Below are positions 60,701 to 64,000 of a stretch of DNA of 64,000 nt, piece after piece. The stretch is taken from NCBI RefSeq assembly GCF_022014495.1, contig NZ_JAKLSQ010000001.1, forward strand, positions 36,738 to 100,737, given 5' to 3'. The position numbers and the translations under genes are program-made. The notes below the pieces were generated by a model. It was not told the origin of the DNA. It saw only the letters and a program-made list of their open reading frames with translations, and ran no database searches. The DNA comes from Sandaracinobacteroides sayramensis. Its GTDB lineage: Bacteria; Pseudomonadota; Alphaproteobacteria; Sphingomonadales; Sphingomonadaceae. The number at the start of each line of letters is the position of its first letter. Within the stretch, counting starts at the first letter, position 1.

Positions 60701-63700
60701 CGGCTGGTGATGCCGGGGCCCTGGGTAACTTCGGCTGCGCTCAGGCGCCGGTACCAGCCGCCGCCGCCGGCATCGAGCGTGATCGGCGCCGTCAGCGTTC
60801 CCGCCAGCAGGATGGAACCGCCGTCGAACCAGCCGCGAACCGTGTCGGCCGACGCATCGACATCGTTCACCCAGGGCGCCGCCACCGACAGCAGGATGTT
60901 CCGGCCGAACTCGCCGGCCATATTGATGCTGCCCGAAGGCGCGACCACCGAGACATCGTCGCCGATGGTCGTCACGCCCTTTTCGGCCTGGAAGCTGAAG
61001 CTTCCGCCCGGCAGCAGGCCGATCTTCGCGCCGGGCAGGATCGCGCGCGTCTGATGGCCTGAGCCATAAACCAGGCTGACGTCGCCCATGCCGCTGAAGA
61101 AATCGGCGGTGACGAACTGGATGAAGCGCGGCTGGTCGCCTTCATATTCGGCCCAGTCCTGCCCGATCAGCGACGGGTCCAGCAGCATGGTCTCGCTGAC
61201 ATCGAACGGCGAATTGCCGCCTTCCGACTGCGACCAGAGCGTGCCCGTGAAGGCATTGCGATCATTCATGACGAAAGCGTGGGTGGACGACCAGGGGGCA
61301 TATTCCGGCCCGCCGCGGTGCAGGTCGGCCTCGCCCGGCGTCGGCATCTTCACCGTCTTCACATCGGCGGCGGCGATCGCCCCCACCGGCACCTTGGGCG
61401 CCTTCACCTGCCCCGCGGCGGCCAGCAACTGCTGCTCGCCGACGATCACATCGCCCTTCAGCTTGCCGAACAGCCGCGAACTGGGGGCGAGCAGCTGCAC
61501 GGAGCCGGCGTTCGCGCCCTCCATATAGCCTTCCACCGTGCGGCTGGCGTCGTACATGCCGACATATTGCCGGTTGGGGTCGGCGTCGGCGATGTTGTGG
61601 AAGCGGCCCTGCGCGTCCTGCAGGCGCGTGGTCTTGATCTCGCCGGCGGTCCATTTGGTGCTGCCGCCGGACACGTCGATCACCGCGCCATTCTCGACGA
61701 TGGCATAGTTGGTGGCGCGGATCTGCACCGTGCCGCCTTCGGTGGACATCTGCTGCGCCGTGCGCTGCTCGCCGGCGAGCGCGCCCGTCCAGTCGACGAT
61801 GGTCGCCCCTTCGCGGGCGTCCACGAACACCTTCTTGCCTTGCAGCAGCCCGTCGCGCTGCTTGGGTGATGCGGAAAGTTCGTTCGAGCGCACTTCCACT
61901 TCGAAGCTGTTCTCGGACACGCTCCGCTCGACATCCTTCAGGCCGGAGACGTCGATCCGCGCGCCCTCGCGCATGGTGAAGCTGCCGTCTTCGCCTTTGC
62001 TGTCGTTGCTCTGCTCGCCTTCGCCGCCCGGAGTGGCGGCGCCCTTCGCGCCGGCCCCGGATTTGCTGGCATGGATCACCACTTCGCCGCTGCGGGACAC
62101 CACGCTGGAATTGCGTTCCAGCACGATATCCTTGCCGGCGATCAGGATCTTGCCCTTGGTGAAGGTGTCCGCCGCAAGACCCGTCAGGTCAGAGAGGTCG
62201 GGCGTGATCTGCGTCAGGCTGCCTTCGCCCAGACGCACCTTGCCGGCCGCATAGTTGGCGCCAAGGGAGTAGGCGCTCACGTTGAAGCCGTGGGTGGCCT
62301 GCAGCACGATGGCGCCGTTGCGCTGCCGCACGCCATTGGTCACCAGGATGCTGCCGAGCTGGTCGACATTGGCGCCGCTCAGCGAAACGCTGCCGCGATC
62401 GGCTAGGATCTCACCGGTGTTGGTGACCAGCATGTTGATCTCGTCGGCGCGGGCGATGTAGCGCTGGTCCCAGTAAAGCGAATTCTGCCAGTTGTAGCTG
62501 ACGCCGGCCAGGTTTGCATAACCATCGTCCGTGCCGGCGGCGCCGACGGTGACGGCAAGGCCGCCGCGCACGGCGTTGGGCATGTTGCCCCAGCCCGGAT
62601 CGGTGGCCAGCCTGATCTGCTCGCCGGCCGCCATCAGCACCTGGCCGTCGTGCGCGACCAGCTTGCCGTGGTTCGTCACCTTGGGGCCGAACAGCATGAT
62701 CTTGCCGGGGCTGGCGCTGTCGTCGCTGGCCGCGGTCAGCGTCGCGCCCTTCTGCACGGTGATCCCGACGTTGGTGATGTAATTGTCCCACTTCTGGCGC
62801 TGGGCGGCCATGATGGTGGAATATTGGTCGATATAGTCCGCCTTCAGCTTCGCCTTGATCGCCGAAAGCAGTTCCGCGGGCAGCGCGTCGCGCGGGGCGT
62901 TGGAGCTGCCGAAATTCAGGATGTTGTTCGCGGTCAGGCCGTTGACGAAGGCGGCATAATTGGCGTCGCCCGGCTTGGGCAAATCCATATAGTCGCCGAG
63001 CTTGATGCCGGCGGTCACTTGATCCAGCACCGCCTCCAGCCCGTTATGCCCCCAGCCATAGCCGTTCTGCAGCCAGTTCTCGCGGTTGTCGTTGCCAAAT
63101 TTGGTGAACAGATATTGTCCGCCACCCTGCGCCGAATCCAGGCGGTAGCCTTGCAGCGAATCGTTGATCGTGTTGCCGTTGCCGTCCTTGAAGCCGGTTT
63201 CCTGCATCATCGCCATGCGGATGATGGCCAGCGCCAATATGTCGAGCTGGGAAATGTCCTCGCCGCGCCATTGCACCGGCAGCACGTCCATCAGCGTGTT
63301 CGGGTCCAGCCCTTCGACCGGCTTCGCGACCGCGCCGACGTTATAGAAGGCCGAGCCGCCGCCGCCCGCATAGAGGCGGCTGTGCGGGCTGGAGCGGATC
63401 ACGCCGCGCTCGCCGCCGGAGCCGGCCATCAGGCCATCGTAGAGCTGCTCTTCGCGGATCGTCAGGGTGGAGGCGAGGATGGTGTGGACGTTGACCTGCG
63501 CCCCATCCTTGAAGACGATGCCGTTGCTGTTCGTCAGCCACACCTGCCCCTTGGCGGTGATCTTCCCCGCGATCTCGCTGGGCTTGGAATCGAAGATGCG
63601 GTTGAGGGCGATCCAGTCCGCTCCCCCCTGCTTGAAATGCACTTCCTCGCCCTTGGCCACGTCGAAGCGCGACCAGTCCAGCAGCGCTCGCTTCTGCTCC

Positions 63701-64000
63701 TGCTCGATGGTCATCACCAGGCCGTTGTTGGTCTGGGCGACAGTCGGCAGCTTCGCGCCCGACCAGCGGCCGCCTTGCAGAACCTGGGTGCCTGGAAGCG
63801 TGCCGGCCGTCTGCGCGACGGCCGGCATGGCGGCCAGCACGAACACCGAAAGGAAGCTGGCCGAAGCGGCAAGGGCGGCACGGCTCAGGCCATACTTGCG
63901 GCGGGGGGCGGGGGCGGCGAGGATGGTGTCCTTCAGGCTTTCCGTCTGCGGTATGGGGATACCGGCGTAGCGGCGGTCGGCCGAGACATCATATTCCGTG
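51736..64000 (-). CDS. Giant filamentous-haemagglutinin-family adhesin, 5' end outside the window
   Basis: The frame is open from 64000 to the stop at 51736, giving 4087 visible residues. An export signal (KYGLSRAALAASASFLSVFV, LAAMPAVAQ) precedes the two-partner-secretion domain, recognisable from IEQEQKRALLDWSRFDVAKG, WIALNRIF and GQVWLTNSNGIVFKDGAQVN. The first start-type codon in frame is a GTG at 63846 inside the signal; about 50 coding-like residues precede it without any ATG, GTG or TTG, so the true start lies beyond the window. The rest is a very long beta-helix with repeated GGDI, VSG and LLASGG turns and no cysteine-rich blocks; the C terminus is EECVETETNRCPPSR. Expected role: surface or secreted adhesion. 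A TpsB transporter partner is not in view. The genes for SapC, OmpH-like and coupling-ATPase proteins follow on the same strand. Confidence 0.9.
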   Translation of the reverse strand, partial: TEYDVSADRRYAGIPIPQTESLKDTILAAPAPRRKYGLSRAALAASASFLSVFVLAAMPAVAQTAGTLPGTQVLQGGRWSGAKLPTVAQTNNGLVMTIEQEQKRALLDWSRFDVAKGEEVHFKQGGADWIALNRIFDSKPSEIAGKITAKGQVWLTNSNGIVFKDGAQVNVHTILASTLTIREEQLYDGLMAGSGGERGVIRSSPHSRLYAGGGGSAFYNVGAVAKPVEGLDPNTLMDVLPVQWRGEDISQLDILALAIIRMAMMQETGFKDGNGNTINDSLQGYRLDSAQGGGQYLFTKFGNDNRENWLQNGYGWGHNGLEAVLDQVTAGIKLGDYMDLPKPGDANYAAFVNGLTANNILNFGSSNAPRDALPAELLSAIKAKLKADYIDQYSTIMAAQRQKWDNYITNVGITVQKGATLTAASDDSASPGKIMLFGPKVTNHGKLVAHDGQVLMAAGEQIRLATDPGWGNMPNAVRGGLAVTVGAAGTDDGYANLAGVSYNWQNSLYWDQRYIARADEINMLVTNTGEILADRGSVSLSGANVDQLGSILVTNGVRQRNGAIVLQATHGFNVSAYSLGANYAAGKVRLGEGSLTQITPDLSDLTGLAADTFTKGKILIAGKDIVLERNSSVVSRSGEVVIHASKSGAGAKGAATPGGEGEQSNDSKGEDGSFTMREGARIDVSGLKDVERSVSENSFEVEVRSNELSASPKQRDGLLQGKKVFVDAREGATIVDWTGALAGEQRTAQQMSTEGGTVQIRATNYAIVENGAVIDVSGGSTKWTAGEIKTTRLQDAQGRFHNIADADPNRQYVGMYDASRTVEGYMEGANAGSVQLLAPSSRLFGKLKGDVIVGEQQLLAAAGQVKAPKVPVGAIAAADVKTVKMPTPGEADLHRGGPEYAPWSSTHAFVMNDRNAFTGTLWSQSEGGNSPFDVSETMLLDPSLIGQDWAEYEGDQPRFIQFVTADFFSGMGDVSLVYGSGHQTRAILPGAKIGLLPGGSFSFQAEKGVTTIGDDVSVVAPSGSINMAGEFGRNILLSVAAPWVNDVDASADTVRGWFDGGSILLAGTLTAPITLDAGGGGWYRRLSAAEVTQGPGITSRVREGNFELIGGKGGDVSLSLSHSIGEILDYADINVAGLDGGGRLSLLASGALVIGPNGGLIPGDAPDDAEYLDDSLLQDMGVGSLDLQAGSFHFIDGANVQFRARNLLLNGRAIDVKTGSNLRDFSTLTLLPDQQRSGATLNLIGDTIKVDKNALLEVDALGTLTLNGSDITIDGTVRAHGGKIGLGGGGSASININTGALVDASGIAQTVKVPGGADGRGFWYNGRILDGGSIDINAGYLLLDAGAVLDVSGTTGLLAVLKPGRYASVKVNDSIGSNGGSISIDAKGGYILGTLRGNGGTDYNRAGSVSFTGGMNGKLLLPDTSRPDGVERLLNNLSGSIWWNDEDWDGVWDRPTSISEALQYNEWQAGQMGITVDDIEDIAITDAEQFKDFMRQALLPFMTGPGQDVNGGLMLDAAMTGVPQGEGGGGAFAQNFAAPAGYVIQDQTKFNNSMRFVMAALMSYNLDNLNQLRPGSNTTFGKPFLDSVKAFDTVSIGGKIQAAQALEISSKRVLNISGTIDATVDMKFSSRDIYLSGQQNSIVAPATAGTLTISGETVQFQNRFSVGGFRKVVVEAQGDMRSAGLAAQANIPAESIPGLYASGDVVLRAAQIYPTTDSILRFESGSSVRVEQTGRRDAPLSAGGELQIVAPLIQQAGTLRAPFGEIRLEAVGTTDGEGVYTPGRVELLAGSVTSTGADGNVILYGYTFDGQSWYAPLGVPGAPELTTPPEKRVSLTGDVIDVKSGAIIDVSGSGDVLGLEFVPGPLGQTNVLNGEGMYAIVPAYGDKVIAPIDPRYGTVGIGEAVWLGAFDGNAAGWYTLLPAEYALTPGGYLISLANEGVPGSLEARKMGDDSFAVLGHRGITGTSIADQVSSTFRLERGTDVRKRSEFFETYGNNFFSSERFLTGLKRSGGVYNDDPRLPIDGGFLTLAANQSLNLDGEIRAAGLASIKDARGGVVDITSDNIVIAAPGTDVSDLDGYLVLDPNKISNIAESLLIGGIRRQGAGGLEIVVGQTTRTSQTEVRDPAKSVGAENVVIRTNSANPLTGTELLFAANESVTVDGGAVVRAVGDGTDAANLIIAPSLPAYIVSNAANNRPPEDRGAFLRVSNLGDISVSRSQAQNDYGDVMVKAGATLEATDSIILDATRNTSVQEGATIRAGAITAASGLVSFGAAPADTGGFVASGSTLAALGNASRLTLKSYSTFDFYGDVALNLSGAVTFDGAAFAARTAGDVSIGGGTIELRNSDAGAIAAGGVGGGSLAFSADNVLVGAGDLDFGYGATTVDARQRLIFDGAGDNSFAGALTVRATEVTASSGASHEVKAAGAVKLLAQATPGQLQSLASAGALLDFIGSEVEISTAVRAGSGTIRATAESGDVLLGTGGLLDVSGSDVSFFEVNGFLPAGGVQLTSVAGDVRLAQGSLVDISGGSAGGDAGALVLSAGRGVATMGGTLRANVASGHAGGAFGLTVSSLSDFGGLNALLNGWGISRSRDFAILDGDVLLNGTTRVDALRIVTGNGDITVASDAVIGSDSAKGGSILLASGGDLTVQAGARLDVNAKGANQRGGSVDLQVATGGTINVGAASFDVSGSGTGEGGEVRLRAPQLGNDVGVSGWAANVTGGDTRLEAFRVYDLGDADGDAANGHLAEIDTALQNQVMGDAAAFMAANSAGIRARLGQTGKANFHIVPGIELRSDGNLDLVHHWNLKDARYDGQPGVLTLRAGGDLRINANLSDGFVSATATPDQVIPPNGWNSEQPITGLPEKDLTNDQSWSYNLVAGADFAQTNVLSVKAGSGGDIEVGGLVRTGTGDIRLAASGDLAYENVSLITYQFSSNAGDPGGNGTKITVPAGTVITDGTVMKPTTWTTNKIGADGQPVTVTYYPRLPAGTVLRKGTSVPAGTDLNGTVLAADTVLTADVTLATETLFPGQLVISGKTRTGSELEIRVPRTDAASVPGLVASDGGIIPGVGDSLSNVTRLAFSVPGLGEVEINNHLNGNNTARLILADGRVFNDADTFYMDETWEGVPVYRLIDQSYGAIYTIGVEAAEIADFADSNLRSSQSGGTWNRFINPLYAEKGGDISVNVGGGISGAGSILHNNYWLTALGNVPTSAVYSTSRDPDAPFSEGQQTSLSLLPDNFRHGLGTLGGGDIDIVTGGDVDNLQVVLPSTVRVSGGREAGEAKTLHVTGGGDLTMRVGGDLLGGVIQVSQGKGAITVAGSARQTEQVTTVRAIGSSSWPGEGFAAWQNGNTQYLTLVLDDAALSLQAGGDILLRGITSTTGGLVTPLWLGYTADTMVNVTSLGGDITYVGGDQYAGKILPSKTAFIATAGSINVGRAEQAVTGLIVDSWPDTRLDLLAMQDIQFYGSGGTYNNADLIIGWYDPEWVGRVTNPGGIGNHFSIIGDSGSYSNFQQAGPGYGIGGGNVHSGSASYSRIYAAKGELRGRGTQYVWQNPEAAIANGGNFYFGHETRLKAGTDFRMGPITFIHHDGADLSSIEVNGSIYMPNVRFYGPGRLWVQAADEIWMGNTAGAGIRAIEARSSFADAVPLNGGGITTLAGIDQTPEYQSFFDHYLDPENLADAPKWLRQYFVEGEREGLTVSTPVVLKDGKTEATIYAIELVNYMRSLRGQDLIETEAPDEVSGSRPITRGALAAVIDPAEYAEALTAFKALDPALQRPLAIRILNAELKTAGREAVGRSAETDGRQERFGDPTRGYDAIGRLFPGAQRKPGEELAAGEHRWTGDLGMRHSQIRAENGGDIDLVVPGGNIQLASLAVANTQPATAGIVTQRGGGVNAITYGDYIVNQSRTMTADDGDILIWSSYGNIDAGRGRKSSLSVPPVVFPVDGWGQTRVQLSGLPNGAGIATLDQVDGKQGGDVDLYAFNGIVNAGDAGIRASRDLFVGAIEIRGLDNITVGGETNIDLSTEEGAVGPLNLENFARAAEDEAMNRAFDMAAEVEKLRTVRQTILTGSVVSFGVEECVETETNRCPPSR

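Noticed and set aside
51691..61062. Plus-strand open frame of about 3100 codons opposite the adhesin
   Set aside because: It is an antisense shadow produced by high GC and the codon bias of the repetitive adhesin gene. It has no ribosome site or recognisable domain, and the minus-strand frame carries clear family motifs.

Overview
The window is high-GC DNA with dense, often overlapping genes. It fits an alphaproteobacterium of the order Sphingomonadales. The evidence is two proteins with a C-terminal PEP-CTERM tail of the form VPEPATWAMLI-GFG-VG-RRR, an alphaproteobacterial gene order (alpha/beta hydrolase, cysteine desulfurases, ferredoxin; recG / sdhE / mfd; ilvB-ilvN-ilvC), a gatCAB amidotransferase and a phasin-like protein. 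No rRNA, CRISPR array, insertion sequence or prophage was seen. The only RNA gene recognised is tRNA-Arg(ACG).

Layout. 0-3 kb: a partial alpha/beta hydrolase, divergent from two tandem cysteine desulfurases and a 2Fe-2S ferredoxin (iron-sulfur supply). 3-12.6 kb: AMP nucleosidase, a Sel1-repeat protein, RecG, SdhE, Mfd, a secreted hypothetical protein and an EF-hand protein. 12.7-16.2 kb: the branched-chain amino acid operon ilvB-ilvN-ilvC, with a clear sigma-70 promoter and an AT-rich inverted repeat just upstream. 16.4-19.5 kb: a PEP-CTERM choice-of-anchor A protein, then miaA and serB, whose start codons overlap head to head. 19.4-22.6 kb: a tightly overlapping three-gene operon (NAD-dependent epimerase, DegT-type sugar aminotransferase, FAD oxidoreductase) that looks like nucleotide amino-sugar chemistry. 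22.7-32.9 kb: a gatC-gatA ... gatB locus in which two large genes lie between gatA and gatB. Each encodes an adenylation domain, a carrier protein and a membrane acyltransferase-3 domain in one chain, and one of them also has an N-terminal condensation domain. This is the most unusual part of the window. 33-38 kb: a DsbA-family oxidoreductase, release factor RF3, a serine hydrolase, a lipoprotein, tRNA-Arg and a phasin-like protein. 38.7-41.2 kb: a repeat-rich PEP-CTERM surface protein. 41.3-47.6 kb: a coherent ethanol/acetaldehyde oxidation island (CoA-transferase, GAF-Fis regulator without an AAA+ domain, aldehyde dehydrogenase, Zn alcohol dehydrogenase, DUF779 and DUF488 proteins). 47.6-64 kb: one long minus-strand gene train. 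It starts with a giant filamentous-haemagglutinin-like adhesin that runs off the right edge, then a SapC-family protein, an OmpH/Skp-like protein, a 72-residue single-TM protein, an unknown protein and a VirD4/TraG-like coupling ATPase with no other conjugation gene in view.

How the genes may work together. The alcohol island gives a complete route ethanol -> acetaldehyde -> acetate -> acetyl-CoA, with a likely local regulator and a 20-bp palindrome in front of the aldehyde dehydrogenase. The two adenylation/carrier/acyltransferase proteins resemble in logic the Dlt system: activate an acid, load it on a carrier, pass it through a membrane acyltransferase. They could decorate an envelope glycan, possibly one containing the amino sugar made by the neighbouring operon; this is inference. 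A family of palindromic repeats occurs three times (3.0, 11.3 and 38.5 kb), and two of these copies share the same terminal inverted repeats, like a small non-autonomous element.
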